A program made the translations under genes and the position numbers. The notes under the pieces were generated by a model. It saw only the letters and a program-made list of their open reading frames with translations, was not told the origin of the DNA and searched no databases. A stretch of DNA of 64,000 nt from Tubiluchus corallicola (lineage: Eukaryota; Priapulida; Priapulimorpha; Priapulimorphida; Tubiluchidae), in NCBI GenBank assembly GCA_030141605.1, contig JAQGDQ010000005.1, positions 122,001 to 186,000 on the forward strand, read 5' to 3'. Shown one piece after another: positions 51,601-64,000 of this stretch (position 1 is its first letter; each line of letters begins with the position of its first letter).

Positions 51601-52150
51601 GTTTTCTTCATGAAATCAACACTTTTACAAGTTAAAAAATGGTGCTTAGTTTTTTATTGCAGATGTACGTTCTATTCTGATGATAGAATGGTAAATACGA
51701 AAAAATATAATATAATGTCAATGTATCATAAAAAACTTATTGATATTCTTCATGGCCGTTAAAATATACAAAATGAACTTGCACTAATTTCAATAGTTAT
51801 TATTAACCTTTTGTTTATTCATTGTAAAAATATTTTAAATTGAAATAACACTGCGGAGTTTGCATCACTGACACTTCCATTAAATGATCTTTATATTTTA
51901 ATATAGCTATGCTAGTACAGGTGGCTCTTACTCACATATATTACTGTTTTTGCAGAACTTATCCAATTCGTCTATTTTTGCAGTGCAATCTGATGAGATG
52001 CTAGGCTTACCGCCTCTGGCTGGTCATTCGCTCTCATGGGTCAAAGGTCACGAAGAGGGCGTTGGCCAGAAGAAACATGCAAAGGTGTGGACACCTGAAT
52101 ATCCTCGTAATGTCGGCGAGCAACAGTCGCCATCGTCAACATCATTATGA
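48689..52150 (+). CDS. PTF1A: Pancreas transcription factor 1 subunit alpha (bHLH)
   Basis: A bHLH transcription factor that dimerises with E proteins and binds RBPJ to form the trimeric PTF1 complex; it specifies inhibitory neurons and, in vertebrates, pancreas. Exons 48689-49136 and 51984-52150, phase-1 junction, giving 204 aa to the first stop. An acidic N-terminus precedes a basic KHRRRKKR stretch (51-58). The bHLH spans about 66-121, with [19 protein letters not shown] and [20 protein letters not shown] almost identical to vertebrate PTF1A. Exon 2 carries the two RBPJ-contact boxes: C1 ([12 protein letters not shown]) and C2 ([11 protein letters not shown], with its key tryptophan). Of two nearby acceptors (before 51956 and before 51984), only the second keeps the frame. 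One intron at this place matches the vertebrate gene. The TGA is followed by a long in-frame extension, annotated separately. Confidence 0.95.
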
Positions 52151-52672
52151 CTAGACGACGTTGAAGAACCGCCGCCGGATGATTTGACATTAAAAGTGCA
52201 ATCAACTTGTCGTACTGACTACCCAAACTGGAATGTTGCGCGAAAGAAAGTACTTTTATCTGAGCAATCATGGCGAAGAAATGGCTCAGAGAAGCCATAT
52301 TTACCAGTAACTACCAGCGAAACAAAGGTGGGCAAAGGCTCTCTAATAGGTGAGAAGTTGGCATCAGATAATACGGTTTCACATCAAAGTCTTGTATTGC
52401 CAGAAATAACTGGAAACCTGGAGTTACAGACGCCCAGCTGGCTGAAAACAACTGGCACAGTTCTACAACTTTCAACTAATACTTTAACACGTGCAAATTC
52501 CTCTGTTTCTGAGTTTCCAAATACAGCTCGAGAAAGAAACGCTTATTCTTCTTGTTCTTCAGAACAATGGGATGGTTCTTCAGTGACGTCATCACAAGAT
52601 ATTCTTGACAGTTCTTTAGATTCAGCATACCATTCAGATGAATCCTCTGAAATCCAGAATGTAGATTTATAG
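52151..52672 (+). CDS. In-frame C-terminal extension of PTF1A beyond a UGA-CUA-G stop
   Basis: After the PTF1A stop (TGA CTA GAC) the same frame stays open for 173 codons to TAG at 52670. The extension begins LDDVEEPPPDDLTLKV, which resembles the acidic-proline C-terminus of vertebrate PTF1A (IENEPPFEFVS), so ancestral coding sequence appears to continue across the stop. The rest is polar and ends serine-rich (SSCSSEQWDGSSVTSSQ, then DSAYHSDESSEIQ). It is more GC-rich than the flanks. UGA followed by CUAG is the best-known metazoan readthrough context. Readthrough would give a 378-residue protein. Alternatives are a splice that skips the TGA (for example from GTAATG near 52109 to an acceptor near 52306), a polymorphic nonsense change, or a sequencing error. 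Confidence 0.6.
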   Translation, partial: LDDVEEPPPDDLTLKVQSTCRTDYPNWNVARKKVLLSEQSWRRNGSEKPYLPVTTSETKVGKGSLIGEKLASDNTVSHQSLVLPEITGNLELQTPSWLKTTGTVLQLSTNTLTRANSSVSEFPNTARERNAYSSCSSEQWDGSSVTSSQDILDSSLDSAYHSDESSEIQNVDL

Positions 52673-54454
52673 GCTACAGGCATAGTTCTTGTCCCATCAA
52701 CATTTCACATCAATGCTAGTTGAGGTTGAATTTACTTCAAAATTCAGAGGCTGAAATTTTGTATTGATAACAGGATAATAACAAAAATTCAGCGTTCACA
52801 CAAACTTACCACTCAGTGTAAATATTATGAATAACCTAAATATTCATATTCATAATGTACTAAACGTATTCAAAATCAAATTTATCTATGTTGTATAGAA
52901 ACAAGTTACATCACATCTAGTCGCATAATTTATTAACCGTACAAAGAATAGCTATAGCTTGAGTTTTGCTTACTTAGATTATTGAGCGCATTTTTTGTAA
53001 CGGATTCATGTAGTTAGCAAAATCGTCTAGAATATTCTCAGAGTAACGCATATAGAGAATTGCAAGAGTTATCTAATGCATTACTTTTCTGACATTTTAT
53101 GTAATATAAATGAAAATCTGTGCTTATATGTAAAGTTCAGAAAAACAAAGGCAAGAAAGCTTTAAATTTGTTGTTACTCAAGGTTTCTTTGTTTTCACTT
53201 AAATTAAAATAATCTCGTTCTTGGTCATAAAGTATATATAGAGAGTTCGTACATTCTACAAAAGCTTAAGTCTGACTAATTATACAAATTATCATATTCT
53301 ATTACTTGTAAATAAGTCTATGAACACGTGTATATTTTATTAATTTATTAAATTTTGTGCTGATTCTAAACTGTGTTACAAAACATTTGTTCAATAACAG
53401 CTTGTGGATCTTAAGTGAAGACACGCAAGTTGGTATTGGGTCTAAGTGATTTGCATGTTAATAATTCTATAAAGTGCAAATAGTCGCCCAGTTTTTCCAA
53501 TACAGCCAACCAGAGTATCACAGCCCCATAAAAATAACTTTATAGACAACATTAACTTTCCACGAGTATACTTACTAGAGGAAACATTAGGATGTTTTTA
53601 TTCTTCAATGAATGGCTTTTCTCTTTGAATTTTGAACAGTGTTGTAAATAAAGTCAACTCGATTTACTCCACTGACAAATGTAATTATTTTGCAATCCAA
53701 CCGGTCTTAAGATTCATTTTCAGAAATGGGGAAAGCTCGAGAAATTTAAAGAATGGTATTTACACATTTTTTGTATTATTTTATTGGGTACTAGAATTTA
53801 TTTACACTACATATCACTGCAAAACATTTGCACAAAATACTAATTCGCGCAATTAAAAGATTAAAAAAGTACATTAAGATAATATCATAAATCAAATATT
53901 AAAACAAACGAAAAAAACGTCTTATAAGGCGTATTTTTGACCCAATGTAACATTAAATTGACATATAAAATAGCATAATTATAATAAGCAGTGCATTTAT
54001 GTAAACTATACATATATTCAAGAAACAGCATTATTATAACTGAAATATAAACGGTTTGGAAAAATAACTTTCTTACATAACGCAGATGTTTCTGGACTCT
54101 GGGTCCCATTTTGAACGTGAAAGCTAAATAATAAAATAATTAAAGTTATGTTTAGTACTTCATATGTTATAATAAAACCGACTTTTATGTCGGGGAGTAA
54201 ATGCAGAAGTTTGTTGATGGTTTTGAAATAATTGCTAAAATGAAAAATACTTCATGCATTCACACGTCTACCTAAATTTAATTCAAAGCGTTATATATAA
54301 ACTTGGTTCATTTTGTTAATGTACGCCACACGAATATAAATAATTTCGTACACATAATAATTATACTTTTGCTATGTTATGCATACAGACCATATGGCCT
54401 ATATAACAGGGTTAAACAATGAGAAGAGAAGATAACATCCTTAAAAACTGGGAT

Positions 54455-54520
54455 TCAGTGAATAGTTGAGTGGTTACGGTGTGTGCTTGGCACGAGAATT
54501 ATTGGACTAGCCAACAAATG
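54455..54520 (+). mobile_element. tRNA-derived SINE head (relic)
   Basis: ATAGTTGAGTGGTTACGGTG resembles the D-arm/A-box of a tRNA (GCCGAGTGGTTAAGGC). No clear B box follows, so it is not a functional tRNA gene. Confidence 0.35.
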
Positions 54521-57500
54521 GATGATGACGGTCGGAAAAAGAGCTTCTGGTTAGATAGATTCTGCTATGGGCTTAGTCCTGACTGCTTCTCTCGATCAGA
54601 AAAAATGTTTGTCTTCAACAAAGGATTACCTTTTGTAATGACATACTGTAGGTTTCAGTTTTCTCAAACGTCAACATTATAAGTGGAGACAACAGTATCA
54701 CTGAGTGTTGGCTTGCAGTAAGCCAAGCTGTTTAAAAAACTCAAAATTATTGCTTACGTCTCTATAACACTATACAGTTTTAGGTGAACAGTTTATCATG
54801 AGAGCATATAAGGTTTAAACTGCACTATATCAATTAATAAATCTTAGCAGGTAGATCATTTTGGATTTTGATAGGATTTTAGTAGGATTTTGAAGTGTTT
54901 TTAATCACTGAAGGTTTTTTAACTGTGAACCAGCAATGTTGTTTTGCCACGTAATCATCGTTGACTAATGTTGTTGCAGCCTTGCAGGACTATTTTACAA
55001 TTTTCAAGTTTCATTAGCTTATATATCTACAGTAATTTTAGCGTAATTTTAAATTACTCTTATGTGCACATAATTCGAGTTTATTGATAATAATACTGAT
55101 AGTACTATAATTCTTTGGGAAGAATTACACCCCCTTGCCTTGCTTGCCTGTCTAGAACATGGTCATTCGGACCTCTAAATGGCGTAGAATTTCCCCTGTC
55201 CTTCAGCTCTAAAGGTAGATCGTCCCCTTCTAAGATCTATCGACATGTTTCCATCAAGCGTCGTGACTGGACTTTAGCCAAATTGATTTTTAGGTTGTCA
55301 GAAATGGGAGCATCTGCAAGTTGAGACGAATGTTCCCACCGCCTTTGTCAATACTTCAAGTCCAAGTCACTTACTAGACTGCCATTTTGCCGTGCTGCAT
55401 TAAAGAATTGCTATAGAGTTAATTAGGTTTAATTAGTAGGTATTACGCAATTTTCTAACAATTGTTACGAACGAATATAAACAGTCACTGTATAATATTA
55501 TTCACTTTTGATGGGATGTATGGGGTTAATTTTTTTGTATTTTTTGTCGCAAGTTTGAAGCTTCACAACTCACTATGCTAAATTTTTCTGTGAATTTTGT
55601 ACAGATGGATAACAGACACGATCGACCTGATTAATTTGTAGCAGGTTCCCTTGTTAGTGGGAGTCAAAAAAATTCCCTGTTTAATTCGCTAATCTTGTTA
55701 AAATCTATTAAATTCCTATCTATTTATGAAAAAAAAACGAATGGTTGAAAGAAATTAAGGACGGCCCTCTTGTCAAAGGTTGTTTGTGTTTTGTGAAATG
55801 AAAATGGTTCATTTGTGGGTTTTTAACGTGTTTCTAAATTGTTGCTTTTCCTGGTCGAACAAACGTTGACAATAGAAATCCGCAAATATTTATTTCAGAC
55901 CCCACGCTTGCTTTAGTGTTCTTTAATGTTGACATGCCGCATCTTATCTGGCTTTGTAATCAACATTACCAACAACAATAACAATCAAACAAACAAAAAT
56001 GAAGTAACCAGTTTTGTTGCGAGCGATAAGACTGTTGACAGATAATTAAAAATAGTAGTTTCAGTTTTCAGGTGCTTATTATGGTGCCATACTGGCTGAG
56101 ATGTGAAGCTCACCGGTCGATTAATTTGATATTAATTACAAATTATATGATTTTGCAGGTGTTAGATTTGTGTACTTTGCAAACTTGTAATACCCTAATT
56201 CTTTGTATGAGTTGCACCATCGTAGATTTTGTGAAATAATAGTATTTTTCCTTAAAATTTTCATCTTAATTGGGGCCCGTGACTTCTTAATAACTTCTGC
56301 AAAATTTTTTTTAAATGTTCACCGGGTTTGATTGTTTCCACATTTTGGTCAGTAGATGCCACTACATTATGTATAAACCTAATAGAGCTTACTACTAGCA
56401 CTGCTTACTGGGTTAATAAAGCAACATTTACATGCTTTATGAAGTAACAAAAGTTAACGCATTTTTAAATTGTCTCTATCTCACCAATTAAATCTTGAAT
56501 TGAAGTTGTAATCAGCAGGTGGAAATCTTAAGGTAGCTGCAGAACGCGTGTTCACATAAAACCCAGGAAAAAGGGCAATTGTATGTTATCATTATTTCAA
56601 AAGATGGACACTGGACAAGCCAAGGACAAATATGTAAGATACCTGCAAAGTTCATGAAGATTTATTTTATATTGATGCCGACAATAAAAGAAGGCAGGTG
56701 CAGAAGAAGTCAAACCTCAACCAAAAAGTTCAACCAACTTTAAATATAAACTCATGCAACACGTTCCGCCTTTACCGTCATGAGTTCCGTGATCATGACA
56801 CGATTTTAATTCTCATCCCATCTTCAAACTTGTGGATCAAGGATTGCATAAAGGCAGGAAGTAAATCCTCCTAACTATTGTCTCCGTTGCGTCAGCTGCT
56901 TGTAACGTGTTGAGTAACAGGTACGCTTTGAAAGTAAGACCATTTTTCCATATGAATACGCCCGAAATGTTTGCATTGCGTGGCGCACGTGAACACCTAA
57001 TGTTGCATCTTCATACGTAAATTAAGTCGAGGGTTAACTCTTACTACACGTTGTTGACGTTGAATCAAATGACTGAAGAGCGACAGCGAACAGAAAAAAT
57101 GTAGATGGATATTCCAGGTTCTTGCACGTGTGACACAAGTGTTAGGTCCTAAGTGATGGTGACATTTGAAATTTAAATTTTAGACATTGCTCGTCACGAA
57201 TTCAGCCAAATTTAATAAAAAGTTGAAACTGCCAACTAAGGCAAAGCTCTACTATACAAGCCAGTGATTGGGCGCACGATATTATTCTATATTAATATAT
57301 CCATAACTATATTTATACATAAGTAACTATATTGCTATCTGATCCGAAAGACTTGACGTGACCTTTGTGTGACTATGACCTTTGAGTCAATTATTAGCTC
57401 GACCAGTTTAAGTTCTTTGTTCCTCCTTCACTTGGATTTTTCGGTTTTCTGAATGTTGCCATTGGTCAGTTAGTCGGATAATCTGTGAAACAGATAGGCC

Positions 57501-60500
57501 TGTAAAGTAATTAGTCAGCCATCAAATTATCCGTCGGTTTGTGAGAACCCAGCCCATGTTAACCTATGGTTATACTTAACTGTACTATTGCTCCACACTG
57601 GTTAAGTCTGGTACAATTAAAAGCTAGTTGGTTATTCGAAGTGAAATGGTTAAAGTTAAATGGGTTATACTACAAGCCTAACTTTACATGCTTGTACTGT
57701 AATCTAGTACTGAACATCGCAGACACGCGTGTAGTTCTTACCCATGTGGGATATTATTCAAAGAGTTGAATCGATTACAATGCAAACCTTTCGTGTGCGA
57801 GGCCACCTGATTTTGTGTACAAAACTGGCTGTTTTCTTTTATTAGCAATTTAGCCGTGAGAAAACGCGGCTGGATGCTTTCAACTCTTGCCTACTGCCAA
57901 CCACAACAAGCTTCTATTGTTATACTGTTCACAATATTGAAGCACCACCAAGGCTGTTAGAAGTAGCTCCTATGAGTGAACCAGTAGAAGTCAATAAATA
58001 AGAACACATGTTTGTAATATTGATTTAACCGGTGCATAGCAACTTTGAAAGACATTAGCTAATTCTGTTCTACTTATCTGCCTTGTTAGGCAATAAGAGC
58101 TAAATTGGATTTACCTCAAAGTGAGAAGATGGCACACGCTAGCAGCACGTGTCACAGCTAATAATAATAGACTTATTATTAATTATTATTATTACCATTG
58201 ACAATATAACTTATAACAACACTGTAACGCCATTTTGTTTTTTGATTTAGCAATGAAGTATTCAGTGAAAACTGTTTCACTGCGCGCACTTTCCGAGTTC
58301 ACAAGCATTTGTTCTAGTAAAGCTAATTTTCTGCATCCCCTTCACAACTTACCATGCAGATTATTAATATGTATTTCCTTTATGTTCATATCTGCAATCT
58401 CTTCATGAACCATTCAGGACCTGATATTCCAACGACCCTAAAATTTTGTATAGGTGTAGGAATTGTTTGCGACATCCGAAACTGATGTTACAATTTTATA
58501 TAGGATTATTTCTATCTCTATAATTTATCTATCATACATCCATTACTAGTAAACACAAGACTGGTCATTTGCGTATGTATGGATACAGGCTGAACTTCGA
58601 AAGTTTATATTTATGACGCATTAATGTGGCCTTGCAAATATAGTTTTATTAGTTTAATGGTGTGCTGGACGGCACGCGTGCCAATGGTGTCACAACAAGA
58701 TAATGAGACACATGTAGATATCTTTAAGTCACACCTGTCTATCTGATAAAACATATTTACCAATAGAGCTTCATAACTTCAAAATGTTTTTATAATCAAA
58801 TTATAAAATCAAAATAGTAAAAATAATATATTCTTGTGCAGCACTTATAGTAAATCAAGAAAGACCGGCCTGAAAGAAGATGGCTCACTTCTTGAAAGTT
58901 CTTTTTAATGCTGTAACTACAAACGGGTTTTATAAGTTATAGTCTTGGTAGTTTTTTATGCTCTCCTGTTAATGGATAATAGTAAATTCACACATGTTGT
59001 GACACTAAGATGAAGAATTATTTTCTATCGATTTGCAAAATTTTGCACTACAAGTATAGAAAAAGCGTGAAATAAAAAATTATTTAAATTGTAATGTAAA
59101 TTTCTGATTTTTAGCGCCAATCTGGTGAATTAAGTTATTAACAAAATAAATCACACATTATGTTGCATTACGTTAAAACCCAACAAAACAAAGCACATTA
59201 AAACATAATCCAAATGCGTAAATTATTTTCTGTATGACTGCATATCAGAACGTATACACGTATGGCATTTATTACATTCTTTTACCTGCGTAGGCGATGG
59301 ATAAAAATATCTTGACAAAATTTCTAGACAGTTGACAAACTAAGCAGGCTTTTTATCAGAATGAGATGATAATTTAATGATTACATCACAAGTTGATATT
59401 CGAAGAGCAGCTGTCTTTATTTTAACTTATTTACACTGCTAATATTCAATATACAAATGTGTATCTATTTCTCTAAATAAGGCCATCTTATATAAAACAG
59501 CCAAATGATGTAACATCTGGACAGCGAGATATTATTATCAACCTTTATCGAATTTTGAATCATGTATGTGTTCATCTTCTAAACAAATTAATCTAAAAAT
59601 GTGGCTGTTTTGGCTTTGTTCTACCTGCTTTAGTGTTTAAATTTTCCCACCTGAGCAGAGCGCGTGCGTGTGTTCTGCAAGCCACGTACTCTAAGCCTAC
59701 ATAGATACGTTTACTTAGTTAAATGTATAAGGTATTTATCAGATCAAAAGTAACTATCACAAAAGTGGGATTCATTTATGAGGTGTCTGGATTACGTAGG
59801 ATTACATAATAAAAAGTTCTTAATTAAAGTTGCACGATTTTATTGCGTACTATAGTTCTGCTTTACTATAGCTAGAACAATATATAAAGTTCTAGTTTTT
59901 ACAAAATCGTTTAATGACTCCTGTAACAACAGCTGCAAAAGTTGCAAGCTATAGATTTTTCTTGGTAACGTGGCTTTCTGTCTATCTATTTTTTGTAAAC
60001 AAATTCTTATGTAATATATTATCTTTTTATTTTTCTCTCACATGCCCTAAAACAGCCGACGGAAAGCCTTGTTTAATAAATCTTTCGTGTAGTAATATGT
60101 AATAGCAAGTATCGTCTCGTAATTAAGCAGGTTTTAGATCAGTTTAAAGTTCATTGTCAACATGACATTGATGTAAACTGAAGATTCCACAACAAATATT
60201 AATTACGCAAGTCTAAGCAGAATAGGCTTTACTAGAGAAAACTGTCTATCCAAGTCTCATTATAAAAAACATAATTCTGTAATTTGGTTTTGTTAGAACT
60301 TTTCTGAGGCGCTCTATGCATTAAATACGTAAATAGCGTTTAAAAATAATTAACAGAAACATTTGCATTATTGCTAATAGTAAATTGGTGCTTGCTGTTG
60401 TGAAATTGATTTAAATGCATAAATGCGTATGATTTTGTATGCATATTTTTGTGCAATTTAATAACTCAATTCGCCAACCAAATACACAAAATGTAACGAA

Positions 60501-60852
60501 CTTAACATACACTATATACATTATGCATCCTCTACACACGTACAAAATAAGCGTTGATGTGTTTGCTTAATCTATTAATGTGTGTTAATATTCAATCAGT
60601 GCAATCAAAATCTCATCAACAGGTGCAATTTGACATTCATCTTGCATGCACTGCAACGAGTACGTTTGCAATTGAGATAATTTACAGTAACACTCGACAC
60701 ACTAAATGATAGGACTAGATACAAGAAGTGATAGCATAAACTGTAAGTAAATATTAATTTAGAGACGCATCTGTTTATTTTTAAAGACGAGTAACGGCGA
60801 GCTGGCGAAGCAAGTTGTGTGTATTGTACATGAGACGGTTATGATTTACATA

Positions 60853-60906
60853 ATGCGGAGATTTTGCGGAGAAAAGGGAGCATATATCGCCGCAAAATCT
60901 CCGCAT
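60853..60906. repeat. 17-bp perfect inverted repeat, 20-nt loop
   Basis: ATGCGGAGATTTTGCGG (60853-60869) is exactly reverse-complemented at 60890-60906. The GC-rich arms stand out in AT-rich DNA. Confidence 0.9.
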
Positions 60907-62496
60907 CTAGAGCATTTATTAACGAACTAGTACGCAATTTACATCGCTCAGAAATTTATAAATTTTGATTCTAGACGTATAATTAAGCGTTCATGGATGA
61001 CTTAGACTGTGTGTTTTTTGGAGGATACTTAATGCTTGAAACAATATAAGTTTGTGTGTATGCGCATAGAATTGCGTACATTGTAAGCGGTTGGCAGCTT
61101 TGTCTTAACTGACTGGTTGGCTCACTCACTCAAAATACATTACTTTAAGAGGCCTAAACTAATGTCTATGGCTTATCGATTTCGTAATCAAATATTGAAA
61201 GTATAAGTTTAAATTTCCTGGTTTACTAGTATCATAGAATGTAATGAATATAACTATTTCAAGATGCAATAAAACTTTACCTTGTATTAAACCTTGCGTT
61301 TTGCGTATTAGTTTTACGTTACGAACTGGCGATATAACCAATCACTTTTAAAAATTCAAATAGCGGTCATTACCGTATATATGAGACCCTAATATTTCTG
61401 GCTTATAAAATGAAAATCTATCAGAGTTTTTGCCCACGTGTGTGGCAAGTGTTAATTTTGCTCAAATTTCTCTCTCACAATAAGTGTCTTCCGCCCTAAA
61501 ATGACAATCACCAGCCACGCGGCGCGGCCTGCGTAAACCTATTTTCTATCATTAACCTAACGAGCTTCAACTCTTTGATTGAGAAATACTGGGTGAAAAA
61601 TGTTGTTGTAACTCTTTGACTGCAATGCGTTATGCATAATATGATATACATTGGACGGATGTTAGTGTTGTTGACCCATTCATGTCTATTCTGTAGCAAG
61701 TCAGAAGTCAATCCTCTGAACTCAATCACACATTCAGAGAGAATGATTTTGATATGTGCATGACGATTTTCTCATGATGATTTCCTTCTGCAAGATAAAG
61801 GCAGCTTTGGACTTGGAGACTAATTTGAGTTTAATCAGCTGTCGTCCCCTTATGTGAAATAAGAACATGAAAGGAGGATGTACAATAAGAAGAAACAACC
61901 ATACGCTACAAGGTCTTACATTAAAGGCTACCACGGCTGTGTTTTCTTATATGTTTTACTATGTTGTGTTCTTCTGCCGAACTTTTTGTAATTATACTAT
62001 ACCTTCGTTGTTATTTATGAAAAATACATAACTGCCACGGACTGCTCTTTTAAATAAATCTAAATTCAGTATCAAAGCCGAACCAAAAATGATTGTAACG
62101 TCACATTTCAAAATTCTTAGATCTTTATTAAATTAAAAGCAATTTAATCAAAATTTGTGGTTTAATAACTATGAAACGTTTGTACCTCCAGAAAAGCAAC
62201 ACCAGCTGAAATAGAAGAAAAACATTTAATAGTTAACTGCAAAGTAATTTATTTGTACATAACATTTATAACTGTACATAATGGATACGAAAATATTAAA
62301 AATAAAATGTTAAAATAATTATCTTAGGACGTTTGAATGACTTACAGTACTTGTAGCAACAGACTTATGATTGGGAAATCGAAGTTTAGCAAGAAAAGAC
62401 ATCACTATTCAAGTGATTTCTATTGTAATGTCTTTTCTCGTTTTGAATGTTTTAATAAACACAGAATAATTTGCACATAATATTAAAGTGAATGTT

Positions 62497-62502
62497 TTTA
62501 TT
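62497..62502 (-). promoter_or_regulatory. Polyadenylation signal of the gene at 62.6 kb
   Basis: AATAAA on the minus strand about 63 nt beyond the stop codon at 62565-62567, which supports a real gene end here. Confidence 0.5.
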
Positions 62503-62564
62503 AGTTTAGATATTACTACTATGTAATCATATTGTAGAATGTTATGATTACAGGTACCTGTGCA

Positions 62565-62833
62565 TTATCGTTTGGTACAACACGGTGTATTGGGCGGGGA
62601 CGGCAGGAACTGCAAACAGAAATCTTCAACTATTTCCGGAGACTCCAAAATTTGATTTTCTGTAATATAAAAAAAATTCATTAAACAAATCATATTAACG
62701 CAAAATAAAAAATGTTAGTTACAAAAATCAAAATTTCCTAAAAACACATACCATCTAACACCAAATTTTTCCACAGTGAAGGGCAGCAATATTTTTGATT
62801 GTCCTGGTAGCGATTTCTTCCAACTGGTGACGG
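62565..62833 (-). CDS. Last two exons of an unrecognised gene
   Basis: Exons 62833-62752 (82 nt) and 62659-62565 (95 nt, ending TAA). Borders are canonical: acceptor TTTTCTTAG, donor GATG/GTATGT, acceptor TTTATATTACAG. In each exon one frame is open, and the two join with matching phase 1. The 58-residue C-terminal peptide begins PSPVGRNRYQDNQKYCCPSL, continues WKNLVLDENQILESPEIVED and ends NTPCCTKR, with two CC doublets and a proline-rich end. I do not recognise the family. Both exons are shorter than a usual open-frame cutoff. Upstream exons must lie beyond about 62.9 kb, probably outside the window. Confidence 0.55.
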
Positions 62834-63761
62834 CTAAGAAAAGAAAACGTGTTTATCTATCGTTTATTTAATTTTTATACATTAATTCAAGCAATAAAAA
62901 CGAAATGTCCAGTGCTATGTCTATAATGTAATAGGCATATTGTTCTCAAATATAAGCATTAGTTACAGCCTTCCCTTGCGCATGTCTTTATTCATTGTGT
63001 CTCAGTGCTTTTTTTCGTGATTGTATCTTTTTAGGTGTAATATTTTTGAATGTGTTAAAATACAAAAACACTAAAAAATTTAGTAATAGTAATTATTATG
63101 TGATAACCATGTGATTATTTTCTCTTATAATTTTTCGCCTGAATTAAATCACAATGGTAGTTTGAAAGGGTATACTTGTTTCATAAAATTGTGGGATTTC
63201 TCATTTTGGCATAAAGAATTAAATTTGTGTCATAGACTAGTTATTGCGAAGTAAGAAACAAATATTTAGAAATATATTTGAACTATATTCTGACAACTAC
63301 CCAAACAAGGAATAATTATTTCTTGAACGGGGCAAATAATGTAAAATAATCAGTAGTTTTTTACTAACAAATGTAATTAAGTTTTACTGTGTTTTATTAC
63401 AATTTTTAATTTGCTATACAGTTGAGCAAATTTTCGCTTTCGTTAAACACCTCAAAGTCCCTATGCATCATTAGTGAATAGTTTTAAATTAACATGCACA
63501 CTTATATTTATATTAAAGCATTCATTGATTGATAATACATGTATGTACAACCGGCAAACAATTACTTTGCTAATGTAACAAATGTATTGCGGATTTTAAT
63601 TTAAAGCTGAATAATGTCACATTTTTACAGTGATCTTACAATGAAAAAATATTTGTAATTTCAGAGCTAACAAGACTTCTAAAACAAATCTATGACATTC
63701 AGTTGATCTTCCAACTGGATAACCATAAATGTTAGATGAAATTAACCTTGAACTAGACCGT

Positions 63762-64000
<239 letters not shown>

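Larger units (their letters stand above)
52673..62496. other. Intergenic, downstream of PTF1A
   Basis: About 9.8 kb of AT-rich DNA. It has a candidate PTF1A polyadenylation signal (AATAAA near 53647), a tRNA-like relic at 54.46 kb, a TTTTCCCACCTG motif near 59646 (RBPJ core overlapping an E-box) and a hairpin at 60.85 kb. No exon could be supported. Confidence 0.45.

Noticed and set aside
51950-51983. Upstream acceptor for PTF1A exon 2 (TTTTTGCAG before 51956)
   Set aside because: Using it would break the phase with exon 1 (one base carried over). The acceptor before 51984 restores the conserved frame.
55115-55324. GC-richer 69-codon plus-strand open frame
   Set aside because: It has no ATG start, no splice borders and no recognisable motif. 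Possibly old transposon sequence.
59642-59656. RBPJ core overlapping an E-box (TTTTCCCACCTG) as a PTF1 enhancer site
   Set aside because: PTF1 sites need spaced half-sites; here they overlap. One short match 7 kb away is not evidence.
63660-63720. Minus-strand peptide YPVGRSTECH resembling the PVGRN start of the exon at 62833
   Set aside because: Only about 12 bp are shared, and the downstream frame hits a stop before the nearby donor. Treated as coincidence.

Overview
The window is animal nuclear DNA: AT-rich, gene-sparse, with spliced genes, long introns, many microsatellites and transposon relics. Every recognisable gene is a bilaterian family (Golgi carbohydrate sulfotransferase, RGK small GTPase, sirtuin-5, malonyl-CoA decarboxylase, PTF1A). 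The mix suggests an invertebrate, perhaps a lophotrochozoan or another non-dipteran protostome. The species cannot be fixed from sequence alone. All gene models here were built by reading splice sites and codon phase by hand.

Layout. At 5.0-11.1 kb on the minus strand lies a two-exon type II membrane sulfotransferase; its signal-anchor exon is 5.1 kb from its catalytic exon. At 12.5-15.4 kb on the plus strand are three 3' exons of an RGK-type Ras-like GTPase; its P-loop exon was not found. At 16.2-20.1 kb is a dead non-LTR retrotransposon. From 21.8 to 27.4 kb come a small inverted-repeat element, purine tracts, and a compound duplication in which two copies of a GA-repeat arm flank a ~1.2 kb copy of part of SIRT5. 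At 31.1-35.3 kb is a complete six-exon SIRT5 on the minus strand. 312 bp away, head to head, is a single-exon MLYCD at 35.6-37.2 kb with a peroxisomal SKL ending. From 37.5 to 48.2 kb there is little beyond an orphan promoter-like module near 41.3 kb and repeats. At 48.7-52.7 kb is PTF1A in two exons. Its stop codon lies in the UGA-CUA-G readthrough context and is followed by a 173-codon in-frame extension. Nothing is recognised from 52.7 to 62.5 kb. At 62.6-62.8 kb on the minus strand are the last two exons of an unrecognised gene, and the window ends in an inverted CA/TG microsatellite.

The two strongest observations are the PTF1A readthrough configuration and the divergent SIRT5-MLYCD pair. 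That pair joins the enzyme that strips malonyl and succinyl groups from lysine with the enzyme that destroys malonyl-CoA, across one short shared promoter. The remaining genes are developmentally or biochemically unrelated, as expected for animal synteny.
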